Positions 26,713 through 34,966 of a DNA stretch of 64,000 nt are shown piece after piece. The stretch is taken from contig NZ_CAJFDC010000007.1 in NCBI RefSeq assembly GCF_904067045.1, positions 186,001-250,000 of the forward strand. Reading direction: 5' to 3'. Source of the DNA: Pseudomonas sp. FEN. Its GTDB lineage: Bacteria; Pseudomonadota; Gammaproteobacteria; Pseudomonadales; Pseudomonadaceae. The notes under the pieces are model-generated. The model was not told the origin of the DNA. It did no database searches and saw only the letters and a list, made by a program, of their open reading frames with translations. The stretch's first letter is position 1. Each line of letters begins with the position of its first letter. The position numbers were made by a program, and so were the translations under genes.

Positions 26713-27486
26713 ATGTTAATCAGCCATTTCCTGCACGGCCCGGTCAGCGCCTATTCCCGCGATTACGTCGACGGCGCGCACCAGGAACGGCACGTCCATC
26801 AGGAAGCGCAGTTGCTCTATGCCGTGTGCGGGGTGATGCGCCTGGTCACCGCCGCCGGCGCCTGGATTATCCCTCCGACCCGCGCCATATGGATTCCGCC
26901 CTGGGTCGAGCATGAGATTTTCATGAGTGGCGAGGTGCGCATGCGGTCGTTATTTGTCGCCGCCGAATATTCCCCGGCCAACCTGCAAGGTTGTTGCGTG
27001 CTGGCGGTCACCCCGTTGCTGCGAGAGTTGATCGTGCGCGCGGTGCAGGGGCCGGAGCAGGCGAAAAACCCGTTGATCCAGCAATTGATGCTGGAGGAAC
27101 TGGCCGCCCTGGAGAACCTGCCGCTGCACATCCCGATGCCGACGGACCGACGCCTGCAACGGATCTGCCGGGCCCTGCTGGAAGCCCCGGATCATCCCAA
27201 CAGCCTGGAAGACTGGGCCCAGCAGGTCGGCGCCAGTACCCGGACCCTGGCGCGCCTGTTCCAACAGGAGGTACGAATGAACTTCAATGCCTGGCGCCAG
27301 CAACTACGCCTGATGGAAGCCTTGCCACGCCTGATCGCCGGGGAAAGCGTGCAGCATGTGGCCAAGGCCCTGGGCTATGGCAGCGCCCGCGCCTTCAGTT
27401 CGATGTTTCGACGCCTGCTCGGCGACAACCCACGCGACTACCTGAACGCCTTGAATCAGTTCAGCGCAATCAATGCATCTCGGTGA
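26713..27486 (+). CDS. AraC family regulator with cupin sensor domain
   Basis: The 257-residue protein has an N-terminal cupin sensor (HVHQEAQLLYAVCGVMRLVTA, then WIIPPTRAIWIPPWVEHEI) and a C-terminal AraC HTH (LEDWAQQVGASTRTLARLFQQE, then VQHVAKALGYGSARAFSSMFRR). It most likely controls the divergent MFS gene. The start is ATG 26713; GTG 26701 in the same frame is an alternative, and neither has a strong ribosome site. Its 3' end overlaps the convergent LysE-family gene by 17 bp. Confidence 0.87.
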   Translation: MLISHFLHGPVSAYSRDYVDGAHQERHVHQEAQLLYAVCGVMRLVTAAGAWIIPPTRAIWIPPWVEHEIFMSGEVRMRSLFVAAEYSPANLQGCCVLAVTPLLRELIVRAVQGPEQAKNPLIQQLMLEELAALENLPLHIPMPTDRRLQRICRALLEAPDHPNSLEDWAQQVGASTRTLARLFQQEVRMNFNAWRQQLRLMEALPRLIAGESVQHVAKALGYGSARAFSSMFRRLLGDNPRDYLNALNQFSAINASR

Positions 27487-28105
27487 AGGCCAGTTTTACT
27501 CCTATGGCGATCAGCACCGCGCCCATGGTGCGATCGAACCAATGGCCCATGCGCGCGAAACCGGCACGCACGCGCTGCTGGCTGAACAGCAGCGCCACCA
27601 GGCAGAACCACAGCGCGGTGGCCACTGCCAGGTAAACGCCATAACCGGCCTGGACCAGCAAGGGCGTATGCGGGTTGATCACCACGGTGAACAGCGAGAG
27701 GAAAAACAGCGTGGCCTTGGGGTTCAGGCCATTGGTCACGAAACCGGAAGTGAAGGCACCGCGGGCGCTGCGCTCGCCTCTCTGCAAAGCCAGGTCGTCG
27801 GTAACGGGCTTGCCCGGCTTGGCGCGGATCGCCTTGAAGCCGATGTACAGCAGGTACGCCGCCGCCAGCCATTTCAAGGCATTGAACAGTACGATCGATT
27901 GCGACACGATCAAACCGATGCCCAACAGCGAATAGCCCACATGCAGGAAAATCGCCGTACCGACACCCAGCGCGGTCCAGGTGCCGGCGCGCCGACCATG
28001 GGTCACGCTCTCGCGCACCACCACGGCAAAGTCCGGGCCGGGGCTGGCCACCGCCAGCAGGTGAATCAGGGCAACGGTCAAGAATTCCGCCAGGTAGATG
28101 GACAC
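27470..28105 (-). CDS. LysE/RhtB family amino acid exporter
   Basis: The 211-residue inner-membrane protein has about six hydrophobic segments and the RhtB-type signature LLAVASPGPDFAVVVRESVTHGRRAG near the N-terminus. Members export amino acids such as threonine, homoserine or lysine. GTG 28105 is chosen because TGAGGAG lies eight bases ahead; the TTG at 28129 has no such site. It is convergent with, and overlaps, the AraC regulator, and is divergent from hprA with 83 bp between starts. Confidence 0.88.
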   Translation of the reverse strand: MSIYLAEFLTVALIHLLAVASPGPDFAVVVRESVTHGRRAGTWTALGVGTAIFLHVGYSLLGIGLIVSQSIVLFNALKWLAAAYLLYIGFKAIRAKPGKPVTDDLALQRGERSARGAFTSGFVTNGLNPKATLFFLSLFTVVINPHTPLLVQAGYGVYLAVATALWFCLVALLFSQQRVRAGFARMGHWFDRTMGAVLIAIGVKLAFTEMH

Positions 28106-28188
28106 GTCGATGGGCTCCTCAGTAACCAAATATGTCTGTTAGGCTCGTCACCTTACGCCTTCACCCCATCGCACAAAAGGTACAGTTG

Positions 28189-29154
28189 ATGAGCAACTTC
28201 CGCCGCGCGGTCTTCCTCGATCACCCTTCCCTGGATCTCGGCGATCTGGACCTCGAACCGCTGCGGGCCTGCTTTGACGAGTTACGGCTGTGCGCCAGTA
28301 CCACGCCGGAGAATGTCGTCGAGCACCTGCAAGGCGCCCGCGTTGCCATCAGCAACAAGGTCCCCTTGAGCGCCGAAACCCTGGCTGCCTGCCCCGATCT
28401 GCGGTTGATCCTGATCAGTGCCACCGGCACCAACAATGTCGACCTGGTCGCGGCCCGCGCCCGCGGCATTACCGTGAGCAACTGCCAGGGCTACGGCACG
28501 CCGTCGGTGGCCCAGCACACCCTGATGCTGCTGCTGGCCCTGGCCACGCGCCTGACCGATTACCAGAAAACCGTGGGCGCAGGCCGCTGGCAGCAGGCCA
28601 AACAGTTCTGCCTGCTGGACTTCCCGATTGTCGAGCTGGAAGGCAAGACCCTCGGCCTGCTCGGCCACGGCGAACTCGGCGGCGCGGTGGCGCGCCTCGC
28701 CGAAGCCTTCGGCATGCGCGTGCTGCTCGGGCAGATTCCCGGACGCCCGGCCCGCGCCGATCGAGTACCACTGGAGCAACTGCTGCCACAGGTCGATGCG
28801 CTGACCCTGCACTGTCCGCTCAACGAATACACCCGCCATTTCATCGGCGCCCCCGAGCTGGCACTGCTCAAGCCTGGCGCCTTCGTGGTCAACACCGCAC
28901 GCGGCGGCCTGATCGACGAACTGGCCCTCGCCGATGCCCTGCGCGGCGGCCACCTGGGTGGGGCCGCCACCGATGTGCTGAGCGTCGAACCACCGAGCAA
29001 CGGCAATCCACTGCTGGCTGGCGACATCCCGCGCCTGATCGTCACCCCACACAACGCCTGGGGCAGCCGTGAAGCCCGGCAGCGAATCGTCGGACAACTG
29101 GCGGAAAACGCCCGGGGCTTCTTCAACGGAGCAGCGCTGCGGGTTGTCAGTTGA
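28189..29154 (+). CDS. hprA: D-2-hydroxyacid dehydrogenase, hydroxypyruvate reductase type
   Basis: The 321-residue enzyme reduces 2-oxoacids (probably hydroxypyruvate or glyoxylate) with NAD(P)H. Visible parts are the Rossmann GLLGHGELGG loop near residues 153-162 and the catalytic Arg in NTARGGLID, Glu in DVLSVEPP, and His in TPHNAWGS. NVDLVAARARGITVSNCQGYGTPSVAQHT is the conserved hinge region. ATG 28189 follows AAAGG. It lies 33 bp upstream of rsmC on the same strand, an order I recall from P. aeruginosa PA4626-PA4627. Confidence 0.88.
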   Translation: MSNFRRAVFLDHPSLDLGDLDLEPLRACFDELRLCASTTPENVVEHLQGARVAISNKVPLSAETLAACPDLRLILISATGTNNVDLVAARARGITVSNCQGYGTPSVAQHTLMLLLALATRLTDYQKTVGAGRWQQAKQFCLLDFPIVELEGKTLGLLGHGELGGAVARLAEAFGMRVLLGQIPGRPARADRVPLEQLLPQVDALTLHCPLNEYTRHFIGAPELALLKPGAFVVNTARGGLIDELALADALRGGHLGGAATDVLSVEPPSNGNPLLAGDIPRLIVTPHNAWGSREARQRIVGQLAENARGFFNGAALRVVS

Positions 29155-29187
29155 TAAACTGCGGCACTTTTTTTCAGGGAGCAGACC

Positions 29188-30186
29188 ATGGATCCGCGCA
29201 GTGAAGTACTGCTTCGTCAGGCCGATTATTTCCAGGGCCGGCTGTTGCTCGCCGGGCTGCCCGCCGACGACCTGCTCGGCCGCCTGCCCAACGCCCACGG
29301 CTGGTGCTGGCACGCGGGCGATCAGGCGGCCCTGGAGGCGCGCTTCGAAGGTCGCAGCCATTTTGGCGTGAATATCCCCGACATTCCGTTCGACAGTGCC
29401 GTGGTGTTCCTGCCCAAGGCCAAGGACCTGACCGACTACCTGCTCAACGCCATTGCCTCGCGCCTGCCCGGCGGCGAGGTGTTCCTGGTCGGGGAAAAAC
29501 GCAGCGGCATCGAAGGCGCGGCCAAGCAACTCAACCCCTTCGGCAAGCCACGCAAGCTCGACAGCGCCCGGCATTGCCAGTTGTGGCAGGTGACTGTCGC
29601 CGAAGCACCGGCACCCCAGTCACTGGAGAGTCTGGCCCGGCACTACGAATTGGACTTGGCCGAAGGCCCGCTCAAGGTGGTCAGCCTGCCCGGGGTATTC
29701 AGCCATGGCCGGCTGGATCGCGGCAGCGCCCTGCTGCTGGAACACTTGGACAAGTTGCCCAGCGGTCACTTGCTGGACTTCGGTTGCGGTGCCGGCGTAC
29801 TGGGTGCCGCGGTGAAGCGGCGTTACCCGCACAACCAGGTCACCCTGCTCGATGTCGACGCCTTCGCCACCGCCAGCAGTCGCCTGACCCTGGCCGCCAA
29901 TGGCCTCGATGCCGAGGTACTGAGCGGTGACGGTATCGATGCGGCGCCCATGGGCTTGAGTGCGATCCTGAGCAATCCACCGTTCCATGTCGGGGTTCAC
30001 ACCGATTACCTGGCGACAGAGAACTTGCTGCGAAAAGCAGCAAAACATCTGAAAAATGGCGGCGAACTTCGATTGGTTGCGAATAGTTTCCTGCGTTATC
30101 AACCGCTGATCGAAGAGCATCTGGGGCGCTGCGTGACCAAGGCCGAGGGCCAGGGTTTCCGGGTCTACAGCGCCAAACGCGGTTGA
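29188..30186 (+). CDS. rsmC: 16S rRNA (guanine(1207)-N2)-methyltransferase
   Basis: The 332-residue protein matches RsmC, which methylates G1207 of 16S rRNA in the 30S subunit using S-adenosylmethionine. The SAM motif [10 protein letters not shown] is at residues 197-206, and the catalytic NPPFHVG is at 263-269. The N-terminal half is the degenerate, non-catalytic methyltransferase domain normal for RsmC, and the length is normal. The ATG follows CAGGGAGCAGACC. It is probably co-transcribed with hprA. Confidence 0.93.
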   Translation: MDPRSEVLLRQADYFQGRLLLAGLPADDLLGRLPNAHGWCWHAGDQAALEARFEGRSHFGVNIPDIPFDSAVVFLPKAKDLTDYLLNAIASRLPGGEVFLVGEKRSGIEGAAKQLNPFGKPRKLDSARHCQLWQVTVAEAPAPQSLESLARHYELDLAEGPLKVVSLPGVFSHGRLDRGSALLLEHLDKLPSGHLLDFGCGAGVLGAAVKRRYPHNQVTLLDVDAFATASSRLTLAANGLDAEVLSGDGIDAAPMGLSAILSNPPFHVGVHTDYLATENLLRKAAKHLKNGGELRLVANSFLRYQPLIEEHLGRCVTKAEGQGFRVYSAKRG

Positions 30187-30232
30187 AAAAGAATACTTGC
30201 GCTATGGATCCCGCCTAGGCAGAATCCGCTCC

Positions 30233-30404
30233 GTCCTAGGGGAGTAGTCTCCCACGAGCGCCACGCTCGTCCGGCATGCGTCAACATACTTGGTCAACAG
30301 ACCATGGCGCATGCGACCCAGGGTCCGCACAGACGGATCCGAGGTTTGACAAGACCTATGACACGCACACCTTACCCGGGGCGGGAAGGCTGTACGTGTC
30401 ATAG
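30233..30404 (+). promoter_or_regulatory. yybP-ykoY manganese riboswitch with expression platform
   Basis: The 248-bp leader before the UPF0016 gene has the conserved parts of a yybP-ykoY Mn2+ aptamer: GGGGAGTAG at about 30239-30247, GTCAACATACTTGGTCAACAG in the middle, and AAGACCTA at 30351-30358. The closing stem pairs GTCCTAGG (30233-30240) with CCTATGAC (30355-30362), with one mismatch. The 3' half of that stem is also the 5' half of a ten-pair hairpin, CTATGACACG/CGTGTCATAG (30356-30365 with 30395-30404), so the two folds exclude each other. GGGGCGGG (30378-30385) can also pair with CCCGCCCC (30414-30421) beside the ribosome site AGGA at 30424-30427. Confidence 0.88.
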
Positions 30405-30434
30405 CCGTGTCGACCCGCCCCTTAGGAAAACCTG

Positions 30435-31019
30435 ATGCTGGATTCCCTGCTCGTCCCCACCGCGATCGTTGCCTTGGCCGAAATCGGCGACAAGACGCAA
30501 CTGCTCGCGCTCATTCTGGCCGCACGCTTTCGCAAACCCTGGCCGATCATTGCCGGCATCATCGCCGCGACCCTGGCCAACCATGCGGCAGCCGGTGCGT
30601 TGGGGGCCTGGTTCGGCAGTTTCTTCTCCAATGCGGTGCTGCACTGGATCCTCGCGGCGAGCTTTACCGCCACGGCGCTGTGGACCCTGGTGCCGGACAA
30701 GATCGACGATGACGAAACCACCACCGCCCGCAAATTCGGCCCGTTCCTGACCACCCTGATCGCGTTCTTCCTCGCCGAAATCGGCGACAAGACCCAGGTC
30801 GCCACGGTGATGCTGGCGGCGCAGTATCCCGAGCTGTGGCTGGTTGTCATCGGCACCACCCTGGGCATGTTGATCGCCAATGTCCCGGTGGTGCTGGCGG
30901 GTAACTTCGCCGCCGACAAGCTGCCACTGACCCTGATCAGACGCCTGGCGGCATCGGCGTTCTTCATCCTCGCGGTGGTGGCGGTGTACAAGGCGATGCA
31001 GAGCAGCGGCTGGATCTAA
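30435..31019 (+). CDS. mneA: UPF0016/TMEM165-GDT1 family manganese exporter
   Basis: The 194-residue membrane protein has two homologous halves, each with the family's metal-binding motif E-x-G-D-K-T (residues 16-21 and about 113-118, both EIGDKT). Six membrane segments are expected. Bacterial members such as MneA of Vibrio export Mn2+. The Mn2+ riboswitch directly upstream strongly supports that role and suggests induction by excess manganese. ATG 30435 follows TTAGGAAAACCTG. Confidence 0.9.
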   Translation: MLDSLLVPTAIVALAEIGDKTQLLALILAARFRKPWPIIAGIIAATLANHAAAGALGAWFGSFFSNAVLHWILAASFTATALWTLVPDKIDDDETTTARKFGPFLTTLIAFFLAEIGDKTQVATVMLAAQYPELWLVVIGTTLGMLIANVPVVLAGNFAADKLPLTLIRRLAASAFFILAVVAVYKAMQSSGWI

Positions 31020-31030
31020 ACCGCACGCCC

Positions 31031-31081
31031 TTGTGGCGAGCGGACTGCCCCAATGAAATAGGGCCGGCCTTCTCGCCACAC
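31031..31081. repeat. Short REP-type palindrome
   Basis: TTGTGGCGAGCGGACTG near 31031 and TTCTCGCCACAC near 31081 form the outer arms of a shortened copy of the GTGGCGAGCGGGC family. It lies between convergent genes. Confidence 0.65.
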
Positions 31082-31085
31082 AGGG

Positions 31086-31904
31086 TCAGGACTTCCTGGC
31101 CTGCTGATACAACGGCATGACCTTCGGAATCGCCGCCTCCAGCGAGGCGATACGACTACTGGACGCCGGGTGGGTACTCATGAACTCCGGTGGCGAGCCT
31201 TCCGCCGCCTTGCTCATCTTGTTCCACAGGCTGATGGCCGCATTCGGGTTGTAGCCGGCACGGGCCGCCAGCTCCAGGCCGATCAGGTCCGCCTCGTTTT
31301 CATTGGCCCGGCTGTTGGGCAAGGTCATGCCATAGTTGGCCACGGTATCGGCCAGCGCCAGGCTGTCCTGCCCCAGGCCGAACAAGGCACCCGCGCCCTG
31401 CTTCGCCATCTCGATCCCATAAGCCTTGGACATCGCCTCGCGACCATGCTCGCGCAAGGCGTGGGCAATTTCATGACCCATCACCGCGGCGATCTCGTCG
31501 TCGCTCAGCTTGAGCTGGTCGATCAAACCGCTATAGAAGATGATCTTGCCGCCAGGACCGCAGTTGGCATTGAGCTCGTCACTCTTGATCAGATTGATCT
31601 CCCACTGCCATTGCGCCGCATCCGGACGGAAGATCGGTGCCTGGGCAATCAGGCGATTGGCAATCGCCTGGACCCGCTTGGCATTGGCACTGGTCTTGTC
31701 CAGTACGCCCTTGCCACTCGCCTCCCCCAGGGTCTTCTGGTACGACTGCGCGTACATCTGGTCGACTTGCTGGCTCGACAACATACTGAACATGTACTGC
31801 TTGCGCTCGACCCCGACCGCACCACCGTTGGTGGTATTGACGGCCTGGCACCCACCCAACAGCAAACTCGCGCTCAATGCGCCCAACACCCAAGCTCTAG
31901 CCAT
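31086..31904 (-). CDS. M48 family metalloprotease lipoprotein
   Basis: The 272-residue protein has a lipoprotein signal with lipobox LLGGC (Cys19). It is a zinc protease of family M48: HEIAH (His144, Glu145, His148) gives two zinc ligands and the catalytic Glu, and NENEAD near 201-206 gives the third ligand. Related envelope proteins are LoiP and YcaL of E. coli, which degrade misfolded outer-membrane proteins; a similar role is likely. It is the last gene of a minus-strand run that includes the SRAP, DUF2007 and CPXCG genes, though gaps of 70-110 bp leave the operon uncertain. Confidence 0.9.
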   Translation of the reverse strand: MARAWVLGALSASLLLGGCQAVNTTNGGAVGVERKQYMFSMLSSQQVDQMYAQSYQKTLGEASGKGVLDKTSANAKRVQAIANRLIAQAPIFRPDAAQWQWEINLIKSDELNANCGPGGKIIFYSGLIDQLKLSDDEIAAVMGHEIAHALREHGREAMSKAYGIEMAKQGAGALFGLGQDSLALADTVANYGMTLPNSRANENEADLIGLELAARAGYNPNAAISLWNKMSKAAEGSPPEFMSTHPASSSRIASLEAAIPKVMPLYQQARKS

Positions 31905-32011
31905 GAACAGTCTCCCTGAAAACTGCAGCTATCCTAGGCCGGGATTTGTATCAAATCCAGATACAAATGACGCATCGCGGGACCTCAGCCGGTTTTGAAC
32001 CGCGCCGTACC

Positions 32012-32632
32012 TCAACCCGGCGTCAGGCACTCCGGTGCATTGAGCTTCGGATCGTTCACCAGGTTGGCCAGCACCCGCTCGCGCAGGGGCGCCTGGGGAC
32101 TGGCCAGCAACGCCTGCAAATCCGCCATCGCGGTGGTTTCGGACAACCACGCCGCCTGCCCCGCCGCATCCAGGATCAGCGGACGGCGCTGACCGGCCGC
32201 CGCCTGGGTCACCACGGCGGTGCTCAACCAGACATGCCCCGCCACCGGATAGGCCTCCCAGATTGCCGCAAAGAACAAGCTCGAACCTTCGGCCGGGGTC
32301 AGCCAGTAAGGCCGCTTGCGTTGCGTACCGCGCCATTCGTAGAAACCGTTGGCCGGCAGCAGGCAACGCCGCTCACGGAACGCCTGGCGAAACATCGGCT
32401 GCTCGGCCAGGGTTTCGGCGCGGGCATGGGCCGGCGTGCGCGACAGGTCGGTCAACCAGGCCGGAGTCAGCCCCCAACGGGCGCGGGCCAGCTCGCGCTG
32501 ACCGTCAACGGCACGCAGGATCAGCACCGAATCATTCGGTGAAATGTTCCACTGCGCCTGCTGGTCGGCGGGAAAGCCGGGCAAGGCCGCGAAGGTGGGG
32601 TTCCAGCGAAACAGGGCATAACGTCCACACAT
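32012..32632 (-). CDS. SRAP domain protein (YedK/HMCES family) with altered active site
   Basis: The 206-residue protein begins MCGRY, leaving Cys2 at the N-terminus after Met removal, as required for the thiazolidine cross-link that SRAP proteins form with abasic sites in single-stranded DNA. The Glu of GFYEW (Glu99) matches YedK Glu105. Two other YedK active-site residues are not conserved. The Asn of NARVET is His here (His69 in AHARAET). The loop carrying His160 (VDIHDRRP in YedK) is shortened by about six residues, so AAAG joins QRRPLIL directly. The comparison uses the YedK sequence from memory. Abasic-site binding is likely, while cross-link kinetics or reversal may differ. Confidence 0.9.
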   Translation of the reverse strand: MCGRYALFRWNPTFAALPGFPADQQAQWNISPNDSVLILRAVDGQRELARARWGLTPAWLTDLSRTPAHARAETLAEQPMFRQAFRERRCLLPANGFYEWRGTQRKRPYWLTPAEGSSLFFAAIWEAYPVAGHVWLSTAVVTQAAAGQRRPLILDAAGQAAWLSETTAMADLQALLASPQAPLRERVLANLVNDPKLNAPECLTPG

Positions 32633-32701
32633 GGGGCAATACGGCTCTTTTCAAAAACTCGGGCAAGCAGCACAAACGCGCTCCTTTGCAGCGCACACAG
32701 G

Positions 32702-32962
32702 CTAACAGACCAGCACGTCCGGGAAACTCTCCGGCTCGTCGCCGGCCAGCGGCAGCGCCGCATTGTACGCGGCGATCAACTCGCGCGCGCATTGTGCCTG
32801 CTCATTGTCCACCGCCAGGGCCAACAAGCCGAAGACCGGCAACTCACCCGCGCCACCCAGCAGGTCACGCCCCACCAGGTGCGCCTGAATCCCTTCGCTG
32901 GCGAGCATGCCTTGCAGCAACTCGCCTTCCATCAGGTTTTCCGGCTCGTAGATACGCTGCAT
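32702..32962 (-). CDS. DUF2007 family small protein
   Basis: The 86-residue protein matches the DUF2007 'putative signal transducing protein' family: MQRIYEPENLMEGELLQGMLASEG is the typical start (a ferredoxin-like alpha/beta fold), then AHLVGRDLLGGAGELP. No catalytic residues are known. ATG 32962 is the conserved start; the frame upstream runs through the next gene. It is 13 bp downstream of the CPXCG gene, and the two are very likely co-transcribed. Confidence 0.85.
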   Translation of the reverse strand: MQRIYEPENLMEGELLQGMLASEGIQAHLVGRDLLGGAGELPVFGLLALAVDNEQAQCARELIAAYNAALPLAGDEPESFPDVLVC

Positions 32963-32975
32963 AAGGGCCTCCTCG

Positions 32976-33158
32976 CTACTCATTCTCGCTGTAAACGTCG
33001 AGCATCCACTCCTGGCCATCAGTCTGTAGAACAAAGGTAATCGGGCGACAACACACCGCACAGTCCTCGATATAGGTCTGATCCCCGCCGGACAGATCCA
33101 GTACCGCCTCGCCGATTTCACCACAATAGGGACATTCGTAACGCTCAGTTTCCAGCAT
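32976..33158 (-). CDS. CPXCG-motif cysteine-rich zinc-ribbon protein
   Basis: This 60-residue protein has two Cys pairs, CPYCG near the N-terminus and CAVCC about 25 residues later. They form a predicted zinc ribbon, and an acidic C-terminus follows. The family is conserved in Pseudomonas next to DUF2007 genes; its function is unknown. ATG 33158 is the start that gives the family N-terminus (MLETERYECPYCG). It is divergent from the acyltransferase gene. Confidence 0.87.
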   Translation of the reverse strand: MLETERYECPYCGEIGEAVLDLSGGDQTYIEDCAVCCRPITFVLQTDGQEWMLDVYSENE

Positions 33159-33160
33159 CG

Positions 33161-33189
33161 CGGCCTCCGAAGTGACTTGTGCGTATAAT
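33161..33189 (+). promoter_or_regulatory. Candidate promoter of the acyltransferase gene
   Basis: A consensus TATAAT at 33184-33189 lies upstream of the acyltransferase gene and divergent from the CPXCG gene. No good -35 hexamer is visible about 17 bp before it, so it may be weak or need an activator. Confidence 0.4.
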
Positions 33190-33299
33190 CGCCGGTCTAT
33201 TTGCAAGGCTATTTTATGTCTGGGCTTTATTTTCCAGACCCGGCTTTGTTATTTATCACTCAAACCTCTACTTACCCTAGCCGTTTCCAACAAGAGAGC

Positions 33300-34466
33300 A
33301 TGATGGGCGAATTCGATGCCATCCGACCTTACGACGACAGTGAAGTACCGGCCGTCATGGCCCGGCTGTTCCGCGACCAGGCGTTTCTGGATATCCTCAC
33401 CCACTTCCGTTTTCCGCGACTGGCCGGCACCTTCGGCTGGCTGCTGCGACCGCTGATCGCCTATCGCTTGCGCCGTGAATTCGCCGGCGTGAGCTCGGTC
33501 GCCACCTTGCAGGACAAGGTCGAAGTCTACGTCGACCAGACCATCGAACGCGCCACCGACGGCGTCACCTACACTGGCGTCGAACAGTTCAAATCGGGCC
33601 AGGCCTACCTGTTCCTGGCCAACCACCGGGACATCGTGATGGACCCGGCCTTCGTCAACTATGCCGTGTATCACGCCGGCTTGCCCACGCCGCGCATCGC
33701 CATCGGCGACAACCTGCTGCAAAAGCCCTTCGTCAGCGACCTGATGCGCCTGAACAAGAGCTTTATCGTGCACCGCTCGATCGCCGGACGGCGAGAAAAG
33801 ATGGCGGCCTATCAATTGCTCTCGGCCTACATCAACCATTCGATCCGCCACGACTGCCAGTCGATCTGGATCGCCCAGGCCGAAGGCCGGGCCAAGGACG
33901 GTGACGACCGTACCGAGTCGGCGATCCTGAAAATGTTCCACATGAGCCGCAAGGACGAGCCGTTCGCCGAGGTCATCCGCTCGCTGAACCTGACCCCCGT
34001 GTCCATCAGCTACGAATATGACCCCTGCGACCAGGCCAAGGCCCGCGAGCTGTATATCCGCGCCACCAGCGGCAGCTACACCAAGGTGCCGGGCGAGGAT
34101 GACGCCAGCATCGCCAAGGGCATCACCGGCTACAAGGGCCGGGTCCATGTGAACTTCGCCGCGCCCCTGACCGGCGAATTCGAGGACACCAAGGTCCTGG
34201 CCACGGAAATGGACCGGCAGATTCTCGAAGGCTATCGCCTGTTCCCGGTGCACTACCTGGCGTATGCCCAGTGGAGCGGCACCGACCCGCAGTTGCAGGT
34301 GCCCGCCGCGGCCCAGCTGTTTCCCGCCGAAGAACTGGCCAAGGCCCAGGCGCAATGGCGGAGCCGCCTGGAGGCGTGCCCGGTCGAGCACCGTCCGTAC
34401 CTGGTGCAGCAATACGCCACGCCAGTGCGCAACCAGTATCGAGTCAAGGCTGGCCTGGCGCTTTAA
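33300..34466 (+). CDS. PlsC-like glycerophosphate acyltransferase family protein
   Basis: The 388-residue protein has the acyltransferase block LFLANHRDIVMDPAFVNYA (about residues 104-122), a variant of the HX4D motif with one extra residue between His and the second Asp. IWIAQAEGRAKDGDDRT, about 90 residues later, corresponds to the EGTRS block that binds glycerol phosphate. These proteins are commonly annotated as 1-acyl-sn-glycerol-3-phosphate acyltransferases; the acceptor is not proven. No clear membrane helix is present. ATG 33300 is chosen by family length, with AAGAGAG just ahead. An in-frame ATG at 33216 with CAAGG ahead is a serious alternative that would add 28 residues. Confidence 0.82.
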   Translation: MMGEFDAIRPYDDSEVPAVMARLFRDQAFLDILTHFRFPRLAGTFGWLLRPLIAYRLRREFAGVSSVATLQDKVEVYVDQTIERATDGVTYTGVEQFKSGQAYLFLANHRDIVMDPAFVNYAVYHAGLPTPRIAIGDNLLQKPFVSDLMRLNKSFIVHRSIAGRREKMAAYQLLSAYINHSIRHDCQSIWIAQAEGRAKDGDDRTESAILKMFHMSRKDEPFAEVIRSLNLTPVSISYEYDPCDQAKARELYIRATSGSYTKVPGEDDASIAKGITGYKGRVHVNFAAPLTGEFEDTKVLATEMDRQILEGYRLFPVHYLAYAQWSGTDPQLQVPAAAQLFPAEELAKAQAQWRSRLEACPVEHRPYLVQQYATPVRNQYRVKAGLAL

Positions 34467-34485
34467 TAGCAAGGGTTATAAATCA

Positions 34486-34517
34486 CAACGGCGCCCGTGG
34501 GCGCCGTTGTCGTTTCT
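34486..34517 (+). terminator. Intrinsic terminator after the acyltransferase gene
   Basis: A perfect ten-pair stem CAACGGCGCC/GGCGCCGTTG with a four-base CGTG loop, followed by TCGTTTCTG, lies 20 bp after the stop. Confidence 0.85.
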
Positions 34518-34601
34518 GTTGGTCGGGTTAATGTCCATTGTCACCGGAACGTCACCTTAACCCGCCAGTCTGTCGCCCCTCGATAGCCCACGGAGCTTGT
34601 C

Positions 34602-34808
34602 ATGCTGCACGCAGAGAACCAGGATCGCCTTTATCTGATCGCCCCCAGCGACGAACAGGAAGCCTTGATCGACGCCATGTCGTTCAATGTCCAGGATCGC
34701 CATTGGTTGGTGTATTGCGCGCTGGGAGGGCACCAGCACGCCGATCTGCCGGAAACGGACCTGCTGACCGGGGTGAGCGTGCTGGATCTTTATGTGGAGG
34801 CGGCCTGA
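34602..34808 (+). CDS. Small conserved protein, unknown function
   Basis: This 68-residue, acidic, soluble protein (MLHAENQDRLYLIAPSDEQEALIDAM start) shows no known domain; it contains WLVYCALGGHQH and ends in LDLYVEAA. A CGGAG ribosome site lies at the usual distance before ATG 34602, and a terminator upstream separates it from the acyltransferase gene. I believe similar short proteins occur in other Pseudomonas, but this is from memory. It seems to be a single-gene unit. Confidence 0.65.
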   Translation: MLHAENQDRLYLIAPSDEQEALIDAMSFNVQDRHWLVYCALGGHQHADLPETDLLTGVSVLDLYVEAA

Positions 34809-34849
34809 GGTTGATACGCCAAGCCTTTTGGTGGCGCCCTCGAGGGGCC

Positions 34850-34957
34850 CATCGCCAGCAAGCTGGCTCCTGCAGGATTGGTGTCATCGGCTCAACACAC
34901 ACTACTGTAGGAGCAGGGCTTGGTCCGGGCGGCGTTCCGACAAGCCCTGTTCCTACA
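34850..34957. repeat. REP-type palindromes downstream of the small gene
   Basis: One half-element, CATCGCCAGCAAGCTGGCTCCTGCAG-like, lies near 34850-34874. A second palindrome at 34906-34957 has arms TGTAGGAGCAGGGCTTG and CAAGCCCTGTTCCTACA. The two arm types belong to different REP families. Confidence 0.7.
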
Positions 34958-34966
34958 CAGGTTGCA

